A stretch of DNA of 16,831 bases from positions 1 through 16,831 of the forward strand of contig CANOBT010000122.1 of assembly GCA_947564305.1 (NCBI GenBank), given 5' to 3'. This DNA comes from an uncultured Lachnospiraceae bacterium. Its GTDB lineage: Bacteria; Bacillota_A; Clostridia; Lachnospirales; Lachnospiraceae. Numbering within the stretch: the stretch's first letter is position 1; each line of letters begins with the position of its first letter. Below are positions 1 through 7,142 of this stretch, in pieces. The notes below the pieces were generated by a model. That model was not told the DNA's origin and ran no database searches. It worked only from the letters and a program-made list of their open reading frames with translations. The translations under genes were made by a program, and so were the position numbers.

Positions 1-60
1 TTGTAGGGGAAATCAATTTCCTTTCTGCCACGCAACCGAAACGGCAAGGTGCATAGGAAC

Positions 61-489
61 TCAAAAAGACGGTACAGCCCTTGTAATTGGGGCTATACCG
101 CCTAATCTGAAATTACTTCCCTCTAACCGTAAACATTTGATTTTACTGGGTTTCTTCTGACTTGCCCCTATTATAACACGGTCATCATGAATCCGTATGC
201 GCTTTACGCCTGCGTCTTTTGCGCCCCTGTCCATCTCGTGATGGAGATAGCTCTTTGTTACCGTGAAAATGCGGTCTTTCTTCTTTAAGCCGTACAGCAT
301 ACCGATATATTCCTGCATTTCCTCGCAGAGAAACTTCGGCATTTTGATTGTGCGGTTGCTCTTTTTCGTTTTCGGAGAAGTAATCACGTCTTCCCCATGC
401 AGACGCTGATCGGATTTGTTAATCGTGACCGTTTCCTTATCAAAATTGAAATCCGTGGCGGTCAAAGCCAATAATTCTGCTTTTGTCAA
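61..489 (-). pseudogene. Tyrosine recombinase/integrase fragment (core, catalytic domain)
   Basis: The first ~100 residues of this 142-codon frame match the middle of clostridial ICE/phage integrases: KAELLALT, the DVITSPKTKKSNRTIKMP segment, then YLHHEMDRGAKDAGVKRIRIHD. Homology stops at 184-189, exactly where the HxLRH catalytic box should begin; after HD the frame continues with unrelated residues through a terminator. Upstream, the box-I arginine (usual GMRKGE or GIREGE) is missing: the codons read FCLTKAELL. The fragment has no arm domain, no box-I Arg, no box-II His/Arg and no Tyr nucleophile, so it cannot be active. It lies just downstream of the DUF1016 gene, and the repeat GCAAAATCT (490-498) marks its start. 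It overlaps by about six residues with the C-terminal end of the fragment at 5288-5830, so the two are probably from two related integrases, not one simply split gene. Confidence 0.8.
63..102 (-). terminator. Rho-independent terminator (minus strand)
   Basis: Read on the minus strand, arms at 90-102 and 68-80 can pair over 13 positions (around GGTATAGCCC / GGGCTGTACC, with G-U pairs) across a 9-base loop. A run of five T follows at 67-63. The open frame of the integrase fragment upstream runs straight through this hairpin, which supports the view that the last ~40 codons of that frame are not real protein. Confidence 0.7.
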
Positions 490-498
490 GCAAAATCT
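490..498. repeat. 9-bp direct repeat, left copy (GCAAAATCT)
   Basis: GCAAAATCT occurs here at the start of the integrase core fragment and again at 5299-5307 at the end of the integrase N-terminal fragment. Both copies are preceded by CAAG (directly here, via CT on the right). The pair brackets the fic / Mrr-STAND / DUF1016 module and could be a target-site duplication or recombination crossover. A 9-mer can also recur by chance. Confidence 0.45.
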
Positions 499-581
499 AA
501 AAAAATGATCAACGAAAAAGACGCCACAGGATCAGCTTCTATGGCACCTTTCGATAATACTCTTTTTTCCATATCATCAAT

Positions 582-1535
582 CTATTCTTTCTCATTCATT
601 AACTGCCGCAGTTCTTCCTTGCTTGGAAGTACCGTTTGATATTTGCTCGCAAATATCTGATTATTGTCTTTTGGCAAAGTCATTTCTACCACCGCGTCCT
701 TCTTATCTTTGCAGATAATAATTCCTATTGTTGGGTTTTCATCCTCAAGTTTTACTTTCCTGTCGTAATAATTTACATACATCTGCATTTGTCCAATATC
801 CTGATGCTTCAGCTGACCAACCTTTAAATCAAATAAGACAAAACATCTTAACAGACGGTTGAAAAATACCAGATCCACTCTATAATGTTCTTCTTCAAAT
901 GTAAACCGCACCTGACGTCCCACAAAAGTAAAACCTCTCCCCAATTCCAACAAAAACATCTGTAGATTGTCTATCAGGCGCTTTTCCAAATCGTTTTCTG
1001 AATAAACAGATTCTTCCGGCAATCCGGTAAATTCCAGAACATAAGGATCTTTAAAAATATCATCCGGCTTTTCAATCTGCTGTCCTTCCAAAGCAAGGCG
1101 CATTATCTCCTCCTTTTCTCTGCTTAATGCAAGCCTTTCATATAGAGAACTTCCATATTGCCGCCCAAGTTCATCCTTACTCCATCCATTCCGGTATGCT
1201 TCTATTTCATAGAAATGACGTTCTTCTACATTGTTTATACGCATCAGAATAAGGTAATGCGACCAGCTTAAGTAAAACCGCCTGCCCTCAGCAGTCATTG
1301 GAAGCTGCTCCGAATTTGAAAAGGGTGAATCTGAAACCACATCTTTCGAATATACCATATAGAAGCGGCGCATAAGTTTTAAATTTTCATAGGAAAATCC
1401 CCTGCCAAATTCTTCTGTCAGTCGCCTGGATAATTCCTGAAGAATATATTTCCCATAAGCAGCACGCTCACTGCCATTTTGTTCTTCATCTATAATCAGC
1501 CGTCCAGCTTCATAATAAGAATAAACCATAGCCAT
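582..1535 (-). CDS. DUF1016/YhcG-family PD-(D/E)XK nuclease (5' end frameshifted)
   Basis: 317 codons from an internal ATG. The family signature is clear: an N-terminal YSYYEAGRLI segment and wHTH-like region (SYENLKLMRRFY), then the nuclease core GFTFVGRQ, YRVDLVFF (Asp221), FDLKVG (Asp236-x-Lys238, where family members usually have ELK) and GQMQMYVNYYD. Family members are found with type I restriction and other defence loci. The natural start is probably ATG at 1624, preceded by GGAG (AAAAGGAGATATTTGGA). Its frame reads MQNWKSGDKFFNQVMQLF and on to RKMSMSV, typical of the family N-terminus. It then loses frame near 1540, where GTAACATGGCT would need to be GTAAACATGGCT. Restoring one A gives 347 residues, a normal length. 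As it stands, either a shortened protein starts at 1535 with a poor ribosome site or the gene is broken. It is the last gene of the fic-STAND-DUF1016 set, with its own promoter region and palindrome. Confidence 0.85.
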   Translation of the reverse strand: MAMVYSYYEAGRLIIDEEQNGSERAAYGKYILQELSRRLTEEFGRGFSYENLKLMRRFYMVYSKDVVSDSPFSNSEQLPMTAEGRRFYLSWSHYLILMRINNVEERHFYEIEAYRNGWSKDELGRQYGSSLYERLALSREKEEIMRLALEGQQIEKPDDIFKDPYVLEFTGLPEESVYSENDLEKRLIDNLQMFLLELGRGFTFVGRQVRFTFEEEHYRVDLVFFNRLLRCFVLFDLKVGQLKHQDIGQMQMYVNYYDRKVKLEDENPTIGIIICKDKKDAVVEMTLPKDNNQIFASKYQTVLPSKEELRQLMNEKE

Positions 1536-1643
1536 GTTACCGACATGCTCATTTTACGTTTTGCATCCCGGAACAACTGCATAACCTGATTAAAAAATTT
1601 ATCACCACTTTTCCAATTCTGCATTCCAAATATCTCCTTTTCC

Positions 1644-1670
1644 AATTCGGTAATTAGTAATTACCGAATT
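1644..1670. promoter_or_regulatory. Perfect 13+1+13 palindrome, candidate operator of the DUF1016 gene
   Basis: AATTCGGTAATTA, one G, then its exact reverse complement TAATTACCGAATT. On the minus strand the site ends 20 bases before the likely start codon at 1624 and just before its GGAG ribosome site. It lies downstream of an AT-rich tract with TTGCTG and TATTAA-like boxes. Position and symmetry fit an operator for a homodimeric repressor. There is no T-run after it, so it is unlikely to be a terminator of the gene at 1725-4034. The regulator is unknown. Confidence 0.6.
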
Positions 1671-1724
1671 AATAAAATTTTCTATACAGCAAATTAAAGC
1701 CCTTTCAAAATAAACTTGTAATGC

Positions 1725-4034
1725 TTATTTAAAAATACAATCCAGTACGTCCATCTCCCCGATAACCCCATAATTATAATCCCTTTCATGATGGTCATAT
1801 TCAGGCTCTGATGGCTCCAAATAACTTTCTATATACCCCTCAATATCGCACCTTTCTATATTTACATCACTCTTTGATATTTTTATTTTGCTTAGAATAT
1901 CTTGTGGAAGTTTTCCAATCATTTCACAAACTTCCTGTTCCACATCCTCTTTTATCCAGTCACATACAATATCCACAACAGATTCTGTATCTAATTCCTC
2001 ATAATAGCCATTATATTTTAGATTTTGGTTTATAAGGTCACCTATATCATAGTCCCCATAATAAGCATCCGCTTCAATATTTTCCATATATGTAAAAATT
2101 GCAGTTTGTATCGTTTCAAGAAATGCATCCCTGTATTCCGTATAGAAAAAATCAATGTCATATTTTTCTGCTAATTCAATAAAGCTTTGGAATTCTCCTA
2201 AATCTAAATTCCAGAAAAAATCAATTAAAGTGCCTTCCTCCAGACAATCATATGTATGATAAAATACAACAAATTTATCCGAAAGCAATCTGATAAACAG
2301 TTCGCACCTTCCCATCATTCCTTCAAAGGATTCGTACGGCAATGTTTTGTAAAATTTTTCAATCACATATTTATAGTTGTCATGAAACACTTCAAGCTTG
2401 CAAATATAAGTCAATATAACATACATTTCTTCATTCCAGCTGGCATAATTGTATAAATTTGCTTTTCCTGCTTGAACTATATCTTCCATGCTTTCAGAAA
2501 ATCCACGTTTTATCTGCTCATATTCCGTGGCATTTTTCCGGATATTTTCTCTTTCTATATCATTTTTCTGTAGGTATTCTCTCAAAAAATCATTCACAGA
2601 TGGGTTAATTACCCCGATTTCTTTTTTCCGGTTTTTTTCTATAATCTGTATGAATGCACCTTCTAATCGTTTAAGAACCTCCTCCCATACATTCCTGCTT
2701 GTATCCACAAGAGCGTTTTGGCTTAATCTGTAGTTGAATGCCCGCTTAATTATATTTTCATCTATACTGGTATCCGTCAGTGAATATAAGGTTGTCAGGA
2801 AAACCCTATCTTCCTGCTGCAGTTTTTCCGAAAACTCATCCTGCCATATTTCTGTCGGGTTATCCAAACACTGGAGTACATATTCATAATAATGGTCGCT
2901 GGGGACGTTTTTAAAATTATATTCCCGTGTAACGAATTCCATTATACGCGGCGTATAATTATTGTGTTTGACTACTTCCCTGTAACGAAAATCCCTTAAT
3001 ATATCCTGATAATAAGCCGCTGGCAAACCTTTGAAATAAATATGGTTGTGAAAAATCCTCCCTTTATCTGGAAGGGATAACTTTCCCATATCCAATATTT
3101 TGATTTTAAATCTTTCGTCTTCCGCAAATTGCTTAAATTCAATAACATGTTCCTTTGCCTGCTGAAAGATAGTCACACGGGAGTTCATAATCAATTTCTT
3201 ATTCTTATGACAAGCAACATATTTAACCAAACTTAAAAGTTCATTCCCCTGAGTTTCTTTCATTTTAAAATAATGCTGCCCCAAGCAATCGTCCAACAAT
3301 ATGATTTCTGGCAAATTCTTTTGCGTTGAAATCGCATTTTTGATATCACTTATATCCCCATTCGTTGTGTAACGGATTCTATACCCTTTTGAAGCATAAT
3401 ATATGGCAAGCATCTTGGTAGTCACGGTCTTTCCCGTGCCGGGCATTCCTAACAGAAGCAGCATCCTTTCTTTTTCAAGAATATCCAAACATTCATTATA
3501 GCAACTAGTTTCCACAAATCTTCGGCTTTCCTCTTCAATATTATATAAAAGCGATTCACAGTCAATAAAAATGTTCTGGTTAAATACCTCACTCAAAATT
3601 TCTGTTGATTCAAGCCATAATTTATAATGCTTTCGTACAATATCCATATTTTCAGGACATTCCAAAAAATCATCAATGTCTATGAGAGACACGATATTAT
3701 TGGCACTTTCCATGTAATCTGAAAACATATCATATATTTCCTGTTTATTCTTTGCTGTTAATTTCACAGCACAACATATATAATATTTCTCAGGTTGCAA
3801 CTCTTTTACCTTTTGAACTTCCTTTTTTAAAGTTCCAAGCAAATCGCTATATTTACTATTGATGTAATGCTTGACTTGTATAATAACTTTTCTATTTTTA
3901 GGATCATCCGTAACATCAATTCCTCCGTCCCTTCCTTTTTGGAACGTATATAATTTAATACCCATCTTTTTCTGCATAATATCCTTGCACAATATCTCAA
4001 ACTCAAAATCACTTAAATTATTGTAGTTGTACAT
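1725..4034 (-). CDS. Mrr-type nuclease / STAND ATPase fusion, candidate antiphage effector
   Basis: 769 residues. Residues ~8-60 form an Mrr-like restriction endonuclease core: FEILCKDIM, GRDGGID (Asp40) and IIQVKHY (Gln53-x-Lys55, the QxK variant usual for Mrr). From ~170 comes a STAND P-loop ATPase of the nSTAND3 type: Walker A GMPGTGKT (196-203), Walker B EIILLDD (243-249), a sensor-like NSR (284-286), and a winged-helix segment GVINPSVNDFLREYL. The last ~250 residues have no motif I recognise, are rich in acidic and aromatic residues and end in DVLDCIFK; by analogy with Avs and other STAND proteins this would be the sensor part. Nuclease-STAND fusions are established antiphage proteins that oligomerise on sensing a phage product and cut DNA; that this one does so is inference. 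It starts 45 bases after the end of the fic gene's displaced wHTH segment and probably shares its transcript. All nuclease and ATPase key residues are present. Confidence 0.88.
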   Translation of the reverse strand: MYNYNNLSDFEFEILCKDIMQKKMGIKLYTFQKGRDGGIDVTDDPKNRKVIIQVKHYINSKYSDLLGTLKKEVQKVKELQPEKYYICCAVKLTAKNKQEIYDMFSDYMESANNIVSLIDIDDFLECPENMDIVRKHYKLWLESTEILSEVFNQNIFIDCESLLYNIEEESRRFVETSCYNECLDILEKERMLLLLGMPGTGKTVTTKMLAIYYASKGYRIRYTTNGDISDIKNAISTQKNLPEIILLDDCLGQHYFKMKETQGNELLSLVKYVACHKNKKLIMNSRVTIFQQAKEHVIEFKQFAEDERFKIKILDMGKLSLPDKGRIFHNHIYFKGLPAAYYQDILRDFRYREVVKHNNYTPRIMEFVTREYNFKNVPSDHYYEYVLQCLDNPTEIWQDEFSEKLQQEDRVFLTTLYSLTDTSIDENIIKRAFNYRLSQNALVDTSRNVWEEVLKRLEGAFIQIIEKNRKKEIGVINPSVNDFLREYLQKNDIERENIRKNATEYEQIKRGFSESMEDIVQAGKANLYNYASWNEEMYVILTYICKLEVFHDNYKYVIEKFYKTLPYESFEGMMGRCELFIRLLSDKFVVFYHTYDCLEEGTLIDFFWNLDLGEFQSFIELAEKYDIDFFYTEYRDAFLETIQTAIFTYMENIEADAYYGDYDIGDLINQNLKYNGYYEELDTESVVDIVCDWIKEDVEQEVCEMIGKLPQDILSKIKISKSDVNIERCDIEGYIESYLEPSEPEYDHHERDYNYGVIGEMDVLDCIFK

Positions 4035-4079
4035 CTCGATTTATATCCTCTATCATCATATTTTGAATAATTGTAATCA

Positions 4080-4218
4080 CTATATCCTTCGAATGCATTC
4101 CATTAACGGAATATATTCATATACACGATATCTCTGCTTATCATTCACCTGCTTTACCAGTTTTAACTCAATAAATAAATTAACCATTTTTGTTGCCGTA
4201 CTATGCGTAATATCGCAA
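4080..4218 (-). pseudogene. Displaced winged-helix C-terminus of the upstream Fic-family gene
   Basis: Directly after the stop of the Fic-fold frame, another frame reads DCDITHSTATKMVNLFIELK, then KLVKQVNDKQRYRVYEYIPLM, ending at a TAG (4080-4082). This is the typical winged helix that closes many Fic proteins (it ... TATK ... L ... R.R.Y.Y) and corresponds to the tail of the second Fic gene in the window (SYNSVSKAFALLQKYNIIMQ). Removing one base near 4217 joins the two frames into a 364-residue protein, close to the 379 residues of the paralogue. As written, the DNA-binding tail is lost. Confidence 0.75.
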
Positions 4219-5175
4219 TCATTCCTCTATCCGAAAAAACGGCTTCTGATACATCATAATCAATCCATGTTTCATCCGTTCTTTCATGTGGTTAGGTATA
4301 TTTTTAGCTTTATCCAGCACATCCAAGCTCTTATTAAAACAGCAGTGCTTCTCTTTTATAAAATTATACTCTGTACCAAACACTTTATCCAGCATACCTA
4401 AATAGAAAAGAAGCCACTGATTAATATTGCATGCCTGTCTGACCTCTGCCATACGGTCATCACATTCATTCTTATTATCATGCATTAGCTTAGAAAGCGG
4501 AAGCGATAATTCCGGTAAAATCTTCAGTTCCTGCAGATATTTCACCACAGTATAAGATGAATACAATATATTATCCATTTCATACAGCGCAACTGTTAAA
4601 AGCTGGTAATAAAGCAGACCGCTGAATAAAATGGGATTCACTGGAGTACTTTCCTTTTTTACATCGCTTTTAAACTCTGATGTGATGCGAATCAACTCGT
4701 CCATGCAGTCGTTGATCCGATGTGGAGCAGTAGGATTCCACTCTTTTCTTAAAGCCAATATAGTCTGCCTATGAATAAAAAATTTTTCCCTATGCTGTCT
4801 CCTTAGCATCCGCAACTCAGAAAATGCCTGCATTTTTCGCCTTTCTTCCAATATAAATTCATCATTACCTGCATAACCGAAAAAATATGTGAAGTCTTGC
4901 AGTTGGTTCTCGTCCACCCGACAACACATCAAATTCCTTCTGTCAATCAGTTCATCTGTGTTCTTTAATTCTTCTTTATCTAACAACTCACAAATTCCTT
5001 CCAGATTTCCAATATTCTGATAAATTTTCAATAAAAGAATTTTCATTTCTGAATTCAATTGAATTCTGCCAAACCATTTCTCAATATTGACAGGCGTATA
5101 GCAATTAAGATAAAACCTCTCCTTCATATCTGTACGTTCATTATAATACCATCCTGCCTGAAAATTCTTCTCCAT
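4219..5175 (-). CDS. Fic-fold protein lacking the Fic catalytic motif (pseudoenzyme)
   Basis: 318 codons; ATG at 5175 with GAGG eight bases upstream. It aligns through most of its length with the Fic-family protein at 14278-15417: FYLNCYTP with FTYYTFTP, IYQNIGNLEG with AHHNLGQLEG, WNPTAP with YNPTAP, and GLLYYQ with ALAHYQ. Where the paralogue has HPFEKYNGIVGR, this protein has ALYEMDNILYSS (residues 196-207). The catalytic His and the anion-hole glycines and arginine are therefore absent, and it cannot AMPylate by the known Fic mechanism. The rest of the helical domain remains open for over 300 codons, which suggests a retained structural or regulatory role. The C-terminal winged helix is shifted out of frame (4080-4218). 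It is the first gene of the module, so it may be a regulator or sensor partner of the Mrr-STAND protein; this is inference. An annotation pipeline could well call it hypothetical. Confidence 0.75.
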   Translation of the reverse strand: MEKNFQAGWYYNERTDMKERFYLNCYTPVNIEKWFGRIQLNSEMKILLLKIYQNIGNLEGICELLDKEELKNTDELIDRRNLMCCRVDENQLQDFTYFFGYAGNDEFILEERRKMQAFSELRMLRRQHREKFFIHRQTILALRKEWNPTAPHRINDCMDELIRITSEFKSDVKKESTPVNPILFSGLLYYQLLTVALYEMDNILYSSYTVVKYLQELKILPELSLPLSKLMHDNKNECDDRMAEVRQACNINQWLLFYLGMLDKVFGTEYNFIKEKHCCFNKSLDVLDKAKNIPNHMKERMKHGLIMMYQKPFFRIEE

Positions 5176-5193
5176 ATATGTCCCTCACAAATA

Positions 5194-5211
5194 ATCAAAT
5201 TATAATTTGAT
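5194..5211 (-). promoter_or_regulatory. Promoter -10 region inside an 18-bp perfect palindrome
   Basis: ATCAAATTATAATTTGAT is its own reverse complement. On the minus strand it contains the -10 hexamer TATAAT (5199-5204), with a possible TTGGTG -35 about 19 bases upstream, and lies about 20 bases before the start of the Fic-fold gene. A dimeric repressor bound here would block the promoter. The winged-helix tail of the adjacent Fic gene is a natural candidate for autoregulation, but that is inference. AT-rich palindromes of this length can also arise by chance. Confidence 0.6.
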
Positions 5212-5287
5212 ACAATATTTTAACACCAATTAATTTCTTGTCTGTTTAATTCCATTTTATATTTCAATCTTATCATTAAATCTTTTA

Positions 5288-5830
5288 TCATACAAGCTGC
5301 AAAATCTCTCCCTCTCGGATTCCGCACCAGTAAAGCATTTCAAAGGCGTAAAAGGAAACTGGCTTGTCCATCATTTCATCCGCAAACTTCTTATATTCCT
5401 CTTTCGTCCAGAACAGCATTTCCTTGTGTTCCTCGCTCCCCATGTTCCCCGCCTTTGCCGCAGGGTTGGAGCGGAGGTCGTAATACCTTACTGCATGGTT
5501 GAAGATAGCGGAAAGCTGGTTGTGGACGGTTTTCAGATACGTCTGCGAATAAGGGTTGCGCTTTTCATCACGGTAGGCAAGCAGCTCATTTTGCCATGCA
5601 ATGATTTCCTTCGTGCCAATCTCGCTAATCTTCATTTTCCCGAAGTACGGGAGAATCTTCGTCCGAATGATATGCTCCTTTGTAAGCCAAGTGTTCTCCT
5701 TTAAACGATTTTTTACATCATTTTTATAAAGCTCCGTAAAATTTTCAAACTCCATGTCAAGGTCAGCAGAATTTTGTAGCTGAAACTTGCGCTCCCACTC
5801 CTGCGCTTCACCATCACAAAAATCATTCAC
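5288..5830 (-). pseudogene. Tyrosine recombinase/integrase fragment (N-terminal and core-binding part)
   Basis: The 180 codons match the SAM-like core-binding domain and beginning of the catalytic domain of clostridial ICE integrases: AQEWERKFQLQNSADLDMEF, RLKENTWLTKEHIIRTKILP, YFGKMKISEI, then YWCGIREGEILQL, which includes the box-I arginine. The frame stops right after box I. The usual N-terminal arm-binding domain (about 50 residues before EAQEWER) is also absent: upstream codons are unrelated, and the only start is a GTG at 5830 without a good ribosome site. The fragment is therefore truncated at both ends. The fic-STAND-DUF1016 set begins just downstream. Confidence 0.82.
5299..5307. repeat. 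9-bp direct repeat, right copy (GCAAAATCT)
   Basis: Second copy of the sequence at 490-498, lying within the last codons of the integrase N-terminal fragment (GAG ATT TTG CAG on the minus strand). See the left copy for interpretation. Confidence 0.45.
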
Positions 5831-6190
5831 ACATTATTGCCTTTATTAAAATGACATATATCCTTGTGGGACACTTTACCACATGGGTGTTCAGGACAGC
5901 CCACATCCCATACACATATTCTAATAAATGAACCGGACATTTTCTGTCATCTTTTAAATTCCCCTCCCCTTTTTATTTCCCATGAAAACAGAACCGCTCC
6001 AAATACTGGTTCTTCAACAGACGGACTTAATCTGCTGGAACTTAAAACGCATCGTCACGAGCCAGGCCAAGCCCATCCGCTTTCAGAATCCCGGAAGGCT
6101 CATTGACCCCTTAGACTGCACAATCGGCAGCCTGTTTGAGGGAGCCCAATAGCCTTACATTGAATAGACAAAGGAGATGAACCATAAGGC
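5831..6190. other. Stretch without a convincing gene; two possible micro-ORFs
   Basis: I see no known gene here. Two short frames are worth recording. On the minus strand, 5827-5940 encodes 37 residues (starts MSGSFIRICVWDVGC) with five cysteines, and its TGA overlaps the GTG of the integrase fragment. On the plus strand, 5982-6152 encodes 56 residues (MKTEPLQILVLQQTDLICW, later IRFQNPGRLIDPLDCTIGSL), with coding-like composition in its second half but no clear ribosome site. Both could be debris of larger genes destroyed by the recombination that cut the integrase. Confidence 0.3.
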
Positions 6191-6451
6191 TCAATTATCC
6201 GTAAATCCATTCCTCATACACTCTGCAAACAGCCAGGACGCATACCGGAACCCTTTCACAAAACCTTCCTCCTCCGCTTTATAGGCAATGTAATGCAGGC
6301 TGTCCCTACATTCTTCAAGCCCCTACCCGTCCATTTTCTCCATGCCTTTCAGCAGGTTTAAGATTTCTTCCTCTATGCCTTTGGGGACACTCCCTTTCCC
6401 TCCATGCTCCTGCATCAGGCTGTTATAAATGCCCCGAATCATTCCGTCCAT
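6191..6451 (-). pseudogene. DUF6809-like small protein, interrupted by an in-frame TAG
   Basis: ATG at 6451 with GAGAGG eight bases before it. The frame reads MDGMIRGIYNSLMQEH, on to EEEILNLLKGMEKMDG, then a TAG at 6323-6325. It continues without shift as GLEECRDSLHYIAYKAEEEG, then FVKGFRYASWLFAECMRNGF and a TGA at 6191. The arrangement (short N-terminal helix, then a helix ending in EEEGFVKGFRYA) resembles the DUF6809 family of small clostridial mobile-element proteins. The corrected length of 86 residues fits that family. A single substitution would explain the amber codon. It lies after the relaxase gene and its terminator. The family match is from memory and moderate. Confidence 0.55.
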
Positions 6452-6514
6452 ATCTTTTACCTCTCTTTCCGCGCCTTTCCCGGCGCATCCTTTTCTATGT
6501 AGTTTCCGGCACAG

Positions 6515-6540
6515 AAAAACCGGGACGCAATTGCCCCGGT
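6515..6540 (-). terminator. Rho-independent terminator after the relaxase gene
   Basis: On the minus strand ACCGGG pairs with CCCGGT (6-bp stem, inner GC-AATT-GC extends it with a small bulge), followed by TTTTT at 6519-6515 and then CTG. It lies about 70 bases downstream of the relaxase stop codon and would end the mobC-mobA transcript. Confidence 0.6.
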
Positions 6541-6608
6541 CCCCTGCCAATGCCAATATTACAATAACAGACAAAAACACCGCATCCCCCAAACATGGGG
6601 AATCCATT

Positions 6609-7142
6609 TCATTTTTCCGCCGCCGTCCCTATTTTCCTTAATACAGCTTCCCGGCGTTCCTCCTCCGGAAGGCTTGCCACATAGCAGTTCCAAACTAATA
6701 TATATGCATACCCCTTCATTTCTTCCAGCCCTCCCGGCCCTATCCCATATGTGCGCCCGTTTTCATAAGACGTTGTGTTCACAATGAAATAGATATGCAG
6801 GCTGTCCGTATTGTCATGCACCCCGAATACAACCTGCCAGCCCAGGAAACAATATTTTGCAAATGCATACCCTATCCAAAGGGCTTCCCGGGTTCCTATA
6901 TACTCCATCTCCTCCTTACTGAATGACAGGACATAATGCATTGCCTGGCGTCCCGTCTCCTTGCGGAAATATTTCTTTACCCCTTCCATCTGGCGGCACA
7001 TGCCCTCCGCATCCCCCATCAATACGCCCTGCGCGCCATATGCGTTATATGCCCCATCTTCTCTTTGAACGGCATAATTCACAAGGTTCTTAAGGTCTTC
7101 TTTCTTCCGGTAGGGTTCATTTACAGCTTTAAGGACTGGCAT
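6609..7142 (-). CDS. mobA: Short MobA/MobL-type relaxase (mobilization nuclease)
   Basis: 177 residues. It has the relaxase-domain pattern MPVLKAV, KNLVNYAVQ, GRQAMHYVLSFSKEE, then a metal-binding motif region GVHDNTDSLHIYFIVNTTSY followed by ENGRTYGIG. Relaxases of this group nick oriT and carry the DNA strand during mobilization. The usual three-histidine pattern (H...HxH) is altered: here it is H...HIY, with the last His replaced by Tyr. The protein is also short, ending about 35 residues after the motif. It starts 22 bases inside the mobC gene, so translation is probably coupled. Strand transfer may be impaired, or the Tyr could be a family variant; I cannot decide from sequence alone. 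Confidence 0.78.
   Translation of the reverse strand: MPVLKAVNEPYRKKEDLKNLVNYAVQREDGAYNAYGAQGVLMGDAEGMCRQMEGVKKYFRKETGRQAMHYVLSFSKEEMEYIGTREALWIGYAFAKYCFLGWQVVFGVHDNTDSLHIYFIVNTTSYENGRTYGIGPGGLEEMKGYAYILVWNCYVASLPEEERREAVLRKIGTAAEK

Noticed and set aside
1644..1670. Terminator of the Mrr-STAND gene
   Set aside because: The stem is AT-rich and no T-run follows on the minus strand; an operator is more plausible.
4027..4401. 124-codon plus-strand ORF
   Set aside because: It runs antisense to the end of the Fic gene and its displaced winged helix; sequence is low-complexity Tyr/Ile/His rich.
6452..6607. N-terminal extension MDSPCLGDAVFL of the DUF6809-like gene
   Set aside because: It crosses the rho-independent terminator of the relaxase gene; the ATG at 6451 has a good ribosome site and family-like start.
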